The notes beneath the pieces were generated by a model. That model was given only the letters and a program-made list of their open reading frames with translations. It was not told the DNA's origin and did no database searches. From Thereva unica (lineage: Eukaryota > Arthropoda > Insecta > Diptera > Therevidae), in the NCBI GenBank assembly GCA_949987705.1, contig OX465282.1:4886501-4950500 (forward strand): a stretch of DNA of 64,000 bases, in the 5' to 3' direction. The translations under genes were made by a program, and so were the position numbers. Position 1 is the first letter of the stretch. The number at the start of each line of letters is the position of its first letter. This document shows positions 9,609 to 19,941 of this stretch, piece by piece.

Positions 9609-11156
9609 CACTCACAGGCACAATTAACCGCCCACTTACACTTTTTGTCACCCTGTTTATTTACGTTAAGTATGGCATATCGCAGGCTTTGTTTTTTATT
9701 GAGTGAATATTTAGGAAAAAAAAATATACAGTTGGCCTTGCGTGGGGTCTCAAATTTATTTCGCAGAAGCCTTTGCAAAAATTATTCAATGTTTGACCAA
9801 ATTACGGCCACGTTACCGCGATTACATTTTTCTGATTTTCTTTTCATCTAGTGTATAAAAGTTCTTTAATTTGTGTCTTTAATATTCCTTTTGGTGGTTC
9901 AAAACATAAAAATGCCGATAGATGCAACTAGTGCAGCTAGGGCTGTCGCCTTCGCTGATGCTGGGTACAGTCAACGTCACATCGCTCGAATACTCGATGT
10001 ACCTCGAACAACGGTACGGGATGCAATTAGACGATATCGGGAGAATGGCTTATACACCCGGAGACCAGGTCAGGGCAGAAATCGTTGCACTTCCACCCGA
10101 GATGACCGCTTTATTGTAAGTAACGTGTTGAGAGATCGCTTTTCCACTGCTACTGAAGCTCGTACACGTCTGTTTGAAGTCAGGAATGTTAGTGTAAGTG
10201 AACGCACCATTAGAAGAAGACTGGCAGGGCTTTTCGTCCAGCTCGCGCTCCACAACTTCTCCCACAGCACCGTAGAGCTAGACTTGTTTTTGCGCAACAA
10301 TATTGTGATTGGAATATGGAGCAGTGGAATGACGTGCTGTTTTCAGATGAGAGCAGAATAGCCTTAAAAGGTCCAGATGGGCGTCAGTGAGTCTACAGAC
10401 GCAAAAATGAGAGGTTTGCTCCCTGCGCTATAACCGAAACAGTCGGCTATCAAGGTGGATCAGTAATGATTTGGGGAGGTATCTCTTATGAGGCTCGTAC
10501 CGATCTTGTCATGTTTGATAGGGGCAGTGTGGACGCTCATAGGTACGTGGAAGAAGTTCTCCAAGATCACGTCGTACCGTTTGCTCCATTTATTGGAGAC
10601 AATTTTAGGCTAATGCATGATAATGCACGTTGCCACGTCGCTCGATCTGTAACACAGTACCTTAACGAGGTCGGTATTCAAACTTTGCCATGGCCAGCGC
10701 GTAGTCCTGATATCAATCCAATCGAACACGTCTGGGACAACCTCAAAAGACGTGTTCGGCAAGAGTACCTGTACTTACTACCTTAGGGGAGCTCAAGACC
10801 GCTGTGGTAGAGGAGTGGCACAATATCCCTCAGACGGATATTCAGGAGGTCATGGATGGTCTTCCAAACAGGCTTCAAGAAGTCATTAGAGCCCGAGGTG
10901 GTAACACCCATTATTAAATTTGAAGTAAATGACAAAAATTTCCCTGTTTTTTTTAAATATTCGGTCAACAAGAGACTCGAAAAAGTCGATTTGGTTGAAT
11001 AAAATGTTAATAAATAATTTTTTTGCTACATTTTCATTTGTTTTTCTTTATCAAGGATTGCTTTCACATACCATCCATCAAAATTACGTAAAATTAGACG
11101 GTTCGTAGACAAACTACAAGAATTACAGGGTGGGCGGTTAATTGTGCCTGTGAGTG
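9609..11156 (+). mobile_element. Tc1-like transposon with perfect 27-bp TIRs
   Basis: The 1548-bp element lies between TA dinucleotides at 9607-9608 and 11157-11158. The termini are a perfect 27-bp inverted repeat: the left begins CACTCACAGGCACAATTAAC and ends with CCGCCCAC, and the right is its exact reverse complement (11130-11156). TA duplication, length and a DD34E transposase define it as Tc1/mariner superfamily, Tc1 branch. The single transposase gene (9912-10917) is broken, so the element could only be mobilised in trans. Confidence 0.95.
9912..10917 (+). pseudogene. Tc1-like transposase, frameshifted
   Basis: The start ATG at 9912 gives a paired helix-turn-helix DNA-binding region (AFADAGYSQRHIARILDV; VSERTIRRRL). 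The DDE core follows: SDESRIA (first Asp), MHDNARCHVA (second Asp) and NPIEHVWD (Glu), with 34 residues between the last two, the Tc1 spacing. The protein would bind the TIRs and cut and paste the element into TA. Three lesions break it: a frameshift near 10225, a TGA at 10388 in place of the usual Trp before VYRR, and a frameshift near 10770. The true C-terminus, ending GGNTHY with the stop at 10915-10917, is in another frame. All three catalytic residues survive, so the decay looks recent. Confidence 0.9.
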
Positions 11157-12579
11157 TATATAGAGCAGAATAAAAGAATTTATTGTTGATAACATTTTGA
11201 TACGCCCACTAACAATATTAATATCAACAATGTGCCACTGGAATGAATTGTTTGAGTCATATCCACTTATGCTTTCCGCAGTTCTTATCTTTATACAAAA
11301 ATTTATATAAAATTGTGCTTCTTGCTATCTAAATTCCAGAACTTCAAACTTTTGCATAAACATAAATAATTTATCTGTTGCACCAAATTTATGTTCAAGT
11401 TTCAGTTCTTAATGCTAATATATTCAAGTATTGCAACTAGTTTCCAATTTATGCTGTTGATAGATCGAAGCAATTAGTTATCGGCGCATGGCAATTAAGA
11501 TTTTGTAATATACTAGTATTTGCTGCTTTTGAAATGTTAATATGTATGTATAAAGCTGCTTTTGGGAATACACGATGTGTGTGTGGCGTGGCGACAATGT
11601 TGCAATCGAAATTTGTCATTCCAGATATGTTAAGAGTAATGATAATGATAAAAATATTGTGTGCTACAATTTCAACTTTTCGTATGATTACGCATAATAT
11701 GGTCACAGAGTATAAACGTATATTTTTTGATTTATTGAGTTGTTGGATCTATTTATCTATTGAGTTGTCGTATTGTGATTCAAAGGAATTTATTTATACA
11801 GATATAGAACAAAGTTCAATTAATTGCTATTTTGTCACATTAAGATTGTTTTCATGTTCTTGATAGCAATGTCGAATTCATGAAAAAAGAGATTTAGACA
11901 CGCCAGAGTGGCTATGCGTTCTAGATATGCAATGGTACAATCGATGAATCGAATTTGATCCATGGTATATTTTTTAAATTCATAAATGAACGAAATTGAA
12001 CTTGAATGCCTTTGATGTGCCCCTCATGCACCTGTTGCCGAACTTCACGTCAAATAAGGCTTCGCGTAGTGACTTTGAACTAAGGCAATCCGCTTCATAG
12101 CAACATGACCACATCCTGAAGAAGTTTCATCTACGGATATTCACCATTGTTTCCAAAACATCAGAAGGCTTCGGGCAGAGGTCTTCTGTTTGTTTGAAGA
12201 CCACCAACAGTTTACTGTTCTGATACCTTATGGCACAAACTGGTATCTTTTGAGCAGAAGCAATGAACTTCGAACCATGTAATTTTCATAGATAGCCAAG
12301 CTTCCATTAGAGCTCTATATGTATTCAGTGATTCGCTTCATAGTAGTGGAGCTATGCTGAATTCAGCTAAATAGGCTTGGTAGTAGGAATAACGTGACTC
12401 TCCAAGACATAAGAACATAGATGGAAACTGAAAAGTCTACCATTTAGGGGCTCTAAGATTGAGATGATTAGTAGCCCAATAGCGGGGTCCAAAACGATAT
12501 TTTTGACTACAACCTGCTTTTAACTAGCCCGAGGTGGATAGGATCGATGCATTTAGCTCTCGTGAATATCAATTCAGGT
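11157..12579. other. AT-rich spacer, no gene recognised
   Basis: The longest open frame here, about 109 codons at 11534-11863, has no motif and no support. The stretch 12000-12530 is less AT-rich and may be very old repeat, but I could not identify it. Confidence 0.4.
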
Positions 12580-13034
12580 GGTCTCGGTAGCCTAGGGAGT
12601 AAGGCGTCTGGCTACCATCCAAGACGTCCCGGGTTCGAATCCCGGCCAGCCCCACGGTCCTTCGCCTTTTCCACATCCCACCTACATACATAACTTTCCT
12701 TCTTTCTTCTTCCCTATTTACATTCCTGATTCCTGATTCATAGCCTTGCTTAGCCCTCCCTCGCTCCACCAAAAAAAGCGAATGTCATCGGTTGGTTGAT
12801 GAGATTCCACTCGTTTCAGGAGGCATAACACTCCAGCGAGTTGTTTCTCGATGCCCCGATCTCAAAGTCACGAAAGTAATGGTTGGGAAGTAGGTGGACT
12901 AAAAATATAGGTTGTGGCAATTCCTTCCTCCCTGACTAGAGCTGCTGTTCGACATTGCACCTATACGAAGAAAATATATTGTCAACACTATAAAGGGCCT
13001 TTCCTGAGACTCTAGTCTTTCACATAAAAAAAAA
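12580..13034 (+). mobile_element. tRNA-derived SINE, full-length copy
   Basis: The head looks like a tRNA: an A-box-like TAGCCTAGGGAG and a perfect B box GGTTCGAATCC inside a CCGGG/CCCGG T-arm. A unique body of about 370 bp follows, then the tail GAGACTCTAGTCTTTCACATAAAA with a poly(A) run. The copy at 21612-22064 matches along its whole length. RNA polymerase III would transcribe it from the internal boxes, and a LINE would have to supply reverse transcriptase. The tail resembles the 3' end of the CR1/Jockey-type LINE copies in this window. Confidence 0.85.
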
Positions 13035-13037
13035 TTA

Positions 13038-13568
13038 TCAAACTTTCTTCCTCGACGTCTCTCTTAAGAGTATTTCGACAATGAAGTCTATCCTGAAACT
13101 CAATGCAGGGAAGGTAGTAGTGGTTGTGGTCATCATACCCTTGGTTAGCAAATCAAAGATGTTTCTATAACCGTAGAGTTTTGAGGTCCAAGCTCCGGAT
13201 TCTTCCAGGTTAAGGGTACACTGCATGAGGGTAGGTGTTTGATGTGACATGTGTTTTTTATGAGATTATAGGTTCTGCTGTACGCTGGTCACCACACCAG
13301 TGAGCCATACATCAGAAATGGACAGGCCTGTATGCATCCACAGAACCATCTTTGTTTGAAAATTTATCTCTTGTCGCAAGTTTTTTTTACAGCTGTTTCT
13401 CAATGTTTCACTTCCAGTTGAGTTGAGGATTAGACACAGAAAGATAAAGTAAGAGATTAGACAGCGCCGAAAGATAAAGTAAGAGTTCTCAGTGAAGAGT
13501 ATTAGCCCAGTTTTTCCTGGGCTGACTGTCAGGCTGAAATCTGCTACAGAGTTGTTGATCCGATGCAA
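13038..13568 (-). pseudogene. LOA-like LINE RT thumb/connection remnant
   Basis: The minus-strand frames give SPGKTGLILFT (compare the NPAKTEVVLFT of the intact LOA-like frame at 49.7-51.8 kb), then KMVLWMHTGLSISDVWLTG, then ESGAWTSKLYGYRNIFDLL (compare WTPYTYGHSSIL). The order matches RT thumb to connection. A 19-bp phrase AGAAAGATAAAGTAAGAG is duplicated near 13439 and 13470. Frames are broken and the RT core is missing. Similarity is weak, so the identity is tentative. Confidence 0.45.
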
Positions 13569-14112
13569 ACATTCCTTACAACATTATCAAGCAAGTATTT
13601 CGAAGTACATACTCGATTCCCTTCCAGTTCCACTACACGCACAGCGCCACTTTTTTGCGATGTAAAACGCTAAGCCAGGCGCTTGCAACGACTCACGATC
13701 CTTGTTCATGATCTTTGGCGCTTCCGATTGTCGTACGTGATCCATACCAAGCCTGATAGAGATTAAAAGAGGCATTGGTAGAAGAACCAGTTTTACCTCG
13801 AAAGCGTTGGGAGTGTATTTCGATGTCACCTTTTTGATGATGTGCTAACATAGTCATGGTCGAGCTTAAGGGAGTCAATGTTGTCAGTCGCTATGGAGCC
13901 AAACAAATAGACCGAGTCAAAGTTTTGTTTGTCGAGCATATAATGTATGTCATATTTGTGGAAAATTGAGAAAACAGATAATAGAGTTACCCTTCTAGCT
14001 CAGAAGGTGCAGTTCTCAGCAGGGCTGAGAAACATTTACCACTGCAGTCGTGGCTCAGCTGAGACATGCAAACATAAAATACCTATTAGATAACATATAA
14101 GATCACAAAACA
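13569..14112. other. No recognisable feature
   Basis: Probably degraded repeat between two LINE relics. Open frames here have no motif I recognise. Confidence 0.3.
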
Positions 14113-15235
14113 TCAAACAGAGAAGCATGCAAAAACAAAAAGGGAGTGGGGCCGGAAGTCACGCCAAATTGAGAAGCGTCCTTTTAAGGATAGCTTCACT
14201 ACACTACAGCTAAACACACTCCTATTTTTGTTAGTATTTATGAGCATGCGATTAACCGGTTCGAACATGCCATAATTAGTATTAGAGGAATAAATGTGCA
14301 GGAGTGGATCACCTCTCAGGTTGTAGTTATTCACTCTAAAAGACGTGCGGCTTCTTAAGAAACCTAAGTCCACCTTATCATTCATCAGCCGATGAACGAA
14401 TATAACGTCAGAGACCTCGCGGCGCTTGTGGAGGGAGCTTAAGTTGAGTAATTTAAGTCTGCTCTCATAAGGTGGAAGAGTAAGTGGGTCATCTCACGGG
14501 AGGTGGCTGAGTGCAAACCGGACGAACTTCCTTTGAACCGATTCGCTTCTACCAACATGGGACCGGGAGGAGTAGTAAGGAGACCATACCTGGGAAGCGT
14601 ATTCAAGCAAAGGCCTAGCCAAGGATACGTACAAGTATTTAGTTAAGAGAGGGTTGTTGAATTCCTTGGACCATCTTTTTATAAATCCCAGGACTGAATT
14701 GCCCTTGGAGGAGATATAATTGATGTGGGTGGAGAAATCCAACTTACTTTCTAACCTAACCCCTAGATCGATTACAGAGTTAGCGCCGGAGACCTTGTTG
14801 TCGAAAAAAGTATAGTCATAAATTATAACACCATGTTTCCTATTAAAAGTCATGATCTCACATTTACTAATATTAAGGACCAGGTTGTTGTTGGAACACC
14901 AAGAATAGAAGGTGTTTAGATCAGCTTGCAGAAGTTTGCAATCCTCTATACTCCTTATGTGGCGATACAGTTTCATGTAATCAGCATAAATAAGGATTTT
15001 ACAGTGCCTTAGCAGAGTAACAATATCCTCAATTGATAAAATAAAAAGAAGAGGGCCAAGATGACTGCCTTGCGGGACACCAGAGAACGCTTCGATGTTT
15101 TTATATTTGACTCCGCGAAATAGAACCTGGTAGGTTCTGTCGGCTAGGTACGACTGGAACCATACTACAAGGGAATGCGGAAAGTCTAATTTCTTTAGTT
15201 TAAGAACTATAATAGAGAGAGATCCAGATGTGCAG
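14113..15235 (-). pseudogene. Jockey-superfamily (CR1/L2/Rex-like) RT remnant
   Basis: Reading the minus strand from 15235 the frame gives FPHSLVVWFQSYLADRTYQ, then GVPQGSHLGPLLF and the motif C region IYADYMKLY near 14970, where the second catalytic Asp is Tyr. It continues through LNISKCEIMTFNRK and YLYVSLARPLLEYASQVW. After an in-frame TGA near 14486 it carries on with LPPYESRLKLLNLSSLHKR and VIFVHRLMNDKVDL. The last part is the conserved C-terminal tail of this LINE group. Motif A and everything upstream are missing. With few frameshifts but a dead active site, this is a 5'-truncated inactive copy, different from the family at 3.4 and 32 kb. Confidence 0.75.
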
Positions 15236-16028
15236 GGTATATCGCTCGGCCTTTGTGTATGAACGTTTCATGGCCAGGGTAGCCCACAACATTGCATTTT
15301 TTTGACGAAGTAGCCGAAGTATCTGATTATTGCATACGTTACTAGAAAATCACGATCACATTACATTGGATCTCCTGGTGCCACAATAGATCGGCTCCGA
15401 TAATTCTTTTTCATTTCAAAAACATTCCAACCCCTGCATTTTATATCTAAATGAAAACAACAAATTATTATTAATAAATATCCACGTGCCCATATCGAGT
15501 GTAATTTACTACCAAATGTATGTAATCGTAAAATACAATGTATCTCAAACTCAGTTTAATTGCACCTGCTCGTGTGTCTCAATTATTATTTTTTCTATAA
15601 TTAAAAAAGAATTTGAAATTATATAATATTTTGCAACTTTCCGCAAATTAACAACAGAAATAACAAACCTCTAGTGACATAAAGTGCACGCTTGTAATTT
15701 TTTTTGCTATAATTGACCGCTCTAATTTATGACTTCTAGAATATCTTAATTACTACAAGCCTGGGCATTGTAGTCTCCTAGTGGCTAGTCGATTTTGTAA
15801 TAGTTATAGGCTATACTATTAGTCATTCAGTAAAGTGATGTTGCATGATCGCGCAAATTGTTACTTCATCGTTCTGATATAAAGATATCTTCGGAAAATT
15901 TATTCAATAGTAATTATTTTGATTTGTTGAAAATAACTTATTAAAAATGTTTGCTAATAAATGAATGGAAATTATATATTATTGAGTGTCTGGAAGGCTC
16001 TGAAGAGTAAAGTGATGAGCGTTAAGTT
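15236..16028. other. AT-rich, no gene recognised
   Basis: I saw no motif, RNA gene or transposon end in this stretch. Confidence 0.4.
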
Positions 16029-16135
16029 TTAAAGCTTTAGATGGTGCAGGAGTTCGGAAATAGTGTGTGAGTGTGGACGCTTGCTCGATAATCGAGTAGT
16101 TCTATTTGTAAACAAATTCCTAGACTGTGGTGTGC
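16029..16135 (-). pseudogene. CR1/Jockey-type LINE C-terminal fragment
   Basis: The minus-strand phrase LFTNRTTRLSSKRPHSHTIS resembles the C-terminus of the RT at 3.5 kb (FVNRTTRLWNNLSQSVFPS). Only about 35 codons remain. It abuts a plus-strand RT fragment, so the junction is a rearrangement. Confidence 0.45.
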
Positions 16136-16149
16136 GCGACAAAGAGGGC

Positions 16150-16720
16150 CGCATACCTTGACTTAGATGGGAACCCAGTCTGCTATTTTGCACTACTAGA
16201 CTTTTCCAAGGCTCTTGACGATGTTGACACTCCCTACTTCTCGAAAAACTCCACACATAGCTTAGTTTCTTCTCGTCTGTTTTCAAGCTTATGCATATTT
16301 TCTTAAATAACCGTTCGTTCGCAGGTAATGTTGCATAATCGTTCTTCAGCCTCAACCATTCTCGGGTGTGGTGTTCCGCAAGATTCAATTCTTGGCCCTA
16401 TTTTATTCAGTATATTCATTAATAACCTTTCTGCAGTAGTAAACAACTACAAAATCTACATGTACGACAATGATGTACAGCTGTACCTCTCTATGTCTCA
16501 GAATCAATAGGGGTCAGAAGTGCGAAAATTTTCCGAGGACTTAATACAATGTTCTTCTATGGGCTTCGGTCCAGGCAAGTCACAATGTCTGGTTTTCGCT
16601 CACTCTGTAAGCTCCAGTGTTTTTCCCCAAGGCATATTAAATGGCCTATCCTATTCAGCGTGTCGAAAATCCTTCGTTTGCGCTTATATTATAAATTCCG
16701 ATCGTCTAAGGTTCCTTTGA
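16150..16720 (+). pseudogene. Degenerate Jockey-superfamily RT fragment
   Basis: The forward frames give LLDFSKALDDVDTPYF (motif A), GVPQDSILGPILFSIFINNL (motif B region) and IYMYDNDVQLYLS, where the YADD box reads YDND. Then come a stop and a degraded GPGKSQCLVF. Stops and frameshifts separate the pieces. It is clearly RT-derived and clearly dead, and its strand is opposite to the neighbouring 14.1-15.2 kb copy. Confidence 0.65.
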
Positions 16721-16953
16721 CAAAATGGCGGATTTCCAGACCGACGAAAATATTGCCAGATCCGTGTCTAGCCAATACGTCCAAGCCCTGAAAGACGCAC
16801 GGATGACTCGATTGAGAATACCCAAAGGACCATTGGCAGACTCAAATTAATTTGGACTTGGTCCTGGGACTTCATCTCTCTGCCACTAAAAATCCGCTCG
16901 TTAGCATAAGCTGTGCTGAAGTTTTTATAGGTGGATGCCAACGTGCACTATTA

Positions 16954-17639
16954 GAGCCCCCGCACACTACAGACTTTCCATCGGCCGATAGTTTAGTCGG
17001 GCTCTTAATCAGTATTAACATGTATGCAAGTGCGCATATTACAACGATTCAGAATCGGCCGATAAATAAGTTTGATGGGCTACCCGATTGCCTTCAAACT
17101 ATAATGTCGGCAAACTATCGGCCAACTCCTTAATCAGTATGGAGCTCTTCCACGCGCGCACATTAGCCGATTGTTTAGTTGGCTAATTCGGCCGATAGTT
17201 CAGTTCGCTTCATATTTTTGCGTTGGATGGTTGTGGTTATTTTCATGATGGCATCGCTACTTGTCGAAACGTCTGTAATTAATTTAATAGAGGAAGTTGA
17301 AAAAGGACCCGCGTTGTTTAAAAAAAACTTAAAGGAGTATTCTGATGTGAATCGGAAAAAAAATTAGGGGAGGAAGTCTGTGAAGCAGTTGTGCCTGAAT
17401 GGAATCAGCTTAGTGCCGAGGATAAAACAAAACAAGGTACATATCAAGACATGTTTATTTTTATTTAGTTAGCTACTAGCTAGCTAACTAGCAAATCCTT
17501 CGAGAACAGTCGGCCGACAGTCGGTCTAGTCTGCGCACTCACCACCAGCCCGACGGTTTAGTTGGTCCAGTGTGCGCGCTTACAAGTCCAACCCGACCAA
17601 ACTATCGGCCGATGGAAAGTCTGTAGTGTGCGGGGGCTC
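16954..17639 (+). mobile_element. PIF/Harbinger-type element, internally deleted
   Basis: The 686-bp element lies between TTA trinucleotides at 16951-16953 and 17640-17642, the duplication typical of PIF/Harbinger. The termini are a 48-bp inverted repeat with a single mismatch. They start GAGCCCCCGCACACTACAGA and include TATCGGCCGA-type palindromes; extra CGGCCGA words lie just inside both ends. The interior keeps an exon of a MADF-domain gene (17245-17436), but the DDE transposase is absent. Harbinger elements normally carry a transposase plus a Myb/SANT or MADF DNA-binding partner. Confidence 0.9.
17245..17436 (+). pseudogene. MADF-domain exon of a Harbinger element
   Basis: From ATG at 17245 or 17248 the frame reads LLVETSVINLIEEVEKGPAL, then LKEYSDVNRKKN. 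After a one-base shift in an A run near 17366 it continues GEEVCEAVVPEWNQLS. This is the N-terminal half of a MADF (Adf-1-like, Myb/SANT-related) DNA-binding domain. A plausible splice donor, AAG|GTACAT, follows at 17436/17437, as expected for an intron after the first exon. Downstream exons and the transposase are gone. The family role is to bind transposon ends or promoters. The frameshift and missing exons make this copy non-functional. Confidence 0.6.
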
Positions 17640-17775
17640 TTATGGTGCACGAGCTGAGCGCTCAACTAAACTTGTGCTTTTCGCCCTTTCATACCGGCAT
17701 CCACAACTGCCTTCGTTTTGAAGCCATCATCGTTCCATTTTGTGGTATCTTAGTGAAAACCCACTTGTGAATTTA

Positions 17776-17917
17776 CAGCCGTCTTTAGTAGCCGGGAGGT
17801 TAAAGGTCGCGACCATGCTTCCAGAGGTCCGTGGTTCGAATCCACTGCGTGGCACGGTCCCTTATCTTTCCATTTTTCCTACCTGGATAACTTTCCTTCT
17901 TTCTTGTCTTCCGTCTG
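17776..17917 (+). mobile_element. tRNA-derived SINE, 3'-truncated
   Basis: The tRNA-like head has GTAGCCGGGAGGTTAAAGG and a B box GTGGTTCGAATCCAC. It runs into the phrase GGCACGGTCCCTTATC...ATAACTTTCCTTCTTTC, matching the first part of the SINE body at 12.6 and 21.6 kb. It stops at 17917, where an oppositely oriented poly(A) end begins. The head differs from the other copies and may be a subfamily. Confidence 0.65.
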
Positions 17918-18818
17918 TTTTTTTTATGTGATAGACTAGAGACTTACATAATATTGCCTGCCCTGACTCCTCTGACCTGGTGTTGTCCACTCCGCTATTC
18001 GAAAAACTACAAATTCTATACGGACCTTTTCTGCTTCTAGCGCTTTTTCGCTAGATCCACCGGCATATATATGGTGGCTGTCTGTTTACCACCACATGCT
18101 TTCCTCAATCCTATATTGTGTATCTGCACTTGCAGCAAGTCCAGCTGCTTCTGCTGCTGCTCGTTTCGAGGTTATTAGTGCGGGTCCTCGATTTCGACCC
18201 TCACCTGCTATATTTGCTAGAGAGGAATATACCTTTTGTTCAGTTTCACCCATTCCGTTTGATGTGCGTTATCACATTCCCTAGGTCTGTTAAGGAAGGG
18301 TCTGATCAGCACAGCTGGAAAAATTCAGTGGAAAACTCGGAATAGATGACTTCTGTGCTGCCACCCCAGACAATACACAGGATCTCCGCTTAGGAAATCC
18401 CGCTAGCCATAGTTATGATAAGTGTATCCGGGCTTGTCCTTTCTTGCGGGTTTTACTGTTCCTAGGGAGTTTCTTTTCCTGGTTTTTGCGCTTGTTCTTC
18501 CGCTCTATCTTACTCCAGGCGGACTCCTCTTCCGGCCTTTTTTCCTCTTAGAGGGACTCGCTCAGCATTCACTGGAAGCTCTCTCTGGCCATTTTCGTTT
18601 TGTCTTTGAGGCGACTTTTCCTTTTTCTTCTTTGGGGTCCTTGCCGGATTTGCGTCTCCTCTCCGAGCTCCTTATAGTGCTCGCGGGCCTCCGAAGTTCT
18701 TATGACTTCCTTCAGCCGCTTTGCAAACGACACGCCGTCTTTTTTAGGATTTTCATAATTAGGGTCCTCTATGGGCACCATTTCTATAGCTGTCTCCGGC
18801 ACTTTTCCTTTACCCTTA
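17918..18818 (-). pseudogene. Degraded element with basic ORF1-like frame and LINE/SINE-type 3' tail
   Basis: The right end of this minus-strand block carries a 77-codon open frame rich in Lys, Arg and Glu (PQRRKRKSRLKDKTK). It is followed by stops and more basic sequence (SKIERKNKRKNQEK), reminiscent of a LINE ORF1/Gag linker. The left end reads, on the minus strand, TCTCTAGTCTATCACATAAAA plus poly(A), nearly identical to the SINE tail. I infer an internally deleted LINE or composite non-autonomous element. No zinc knuckle or RT survives, so the family is not assignable. Confidence 0.4.
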
Positions 18819-19760
18819 GGTAAGGTTAGGTTGAAATGGCAGCTCCCTCCATTGGGCCCATTGTGATGCCATTCTAGTGTTGGGACAAAATTCAGGCCAT
18901 TTCAAGCCATTTGGAGCTTTTAATAAATCAACAGAGATCAGTGCAGCTCACTTAATCCATAAATGAAAGGTGCGCTGTGGAAGGTCCCTCTTTTCCTATA
19001 GCTTCAGCCATTCTAGAGCCTCCCAGATCGCAGTGACTTCCGCCTGGAAGACGCTGCAATGGTCGGGTAGACGAAGAGTAGTGTCTATATTCAATACCTC
19101 GGGGAAGATACCACAACCAACGCTATTCCCAATTTTAGAAAAATCCCCAATGACCCAGTCGGGATAACACCATCTGTCCTAGTCATATCCGGTCGGAATG
19201 ATGGTATTAAAACTTTTCTACAAGGTCCACTTAGGTGTACTCTAACCTAGGTTATCCGTAGCGGTGGCGAACCTCCTAAGGATGGATGAGTGAAGAGAAG
19301 CCTTGTTCCTGAGGGTAGGGGGAGAATGGTGTGAGAGAAAGAGGAGGGGTCGTTCTCATCTTCCTCACCCTGGCTCGGACGGCGTGGAAGATGCTCTTTT
19401 ATTTGAGCTTTCAGTTTCTGGAAAACTTCTTCTTGTTTCCGTATTGCCGTTACCTCACTGAATGTAATAGGGGTACTACTCTCGCTCTGAGTCCCGCATA
19501 TGGTCCAAGGCGGATCCAATTTTTAGAATTTTTTGGCGACCATGCCACTAATTCTAAAAAGATCGCCGTCGATGTAATCCAGCTCCAATTGTTACATTTT
19601 CGTCTTTTGTTGTTTGTTTAAATTTGTATTTGTCTCCATTTTTGTTCCCACGATTATTGCGGAAAGATGAGCCCACTCTGGCAGATCCTCTTACCAGGGT
19701 AAGGCATTGTTACACACCGACCTTTCCCGGGCATCGACGGGAAACGATTTGACTAGCCTC
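18819..19760 (-). mobile_element. LOA-like LINE deletion derivative
   Basis: The minus strand begins with an ORF1-like start (ATG near 19652, interrupted, then EVTAIRKQEEVFQKLKAQ). Near 19290 it jumps into the middle of ORF2, matching the 49.7-51.8 kb LINE from SSILRKFATT-equivalent sequence onward. It then covers part of the RNase H (FQAEVTAIWEALEWLK), jumps again near 19000 to the RKRGTF... C-terminus, and ends in the shared 3' UTR GAATGGCATCACAATGGGCC and a CCTAACCTTA tail. Both junctions are sharp. It keeps a 5' portion and the 3' end, like a non-autonomous derivative. Confidence 0.65.
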
Positions 19761-19941
19761 TTTAACCACTGGCTGGCAGTTCAACTCTCTGCACCGTGCC
19801 TTGTCATTTAGTTGGATAGGGATAAGGTAACACGGATGATGTATGAAGAAGAGGATAGCAAGGTTATATATAGATTTTCGAGGGATACCGAATCAGACCA
19901 CTATTTGCGGGTCCCTTTTCGTCCCTCTGCCTAGAGTCATC

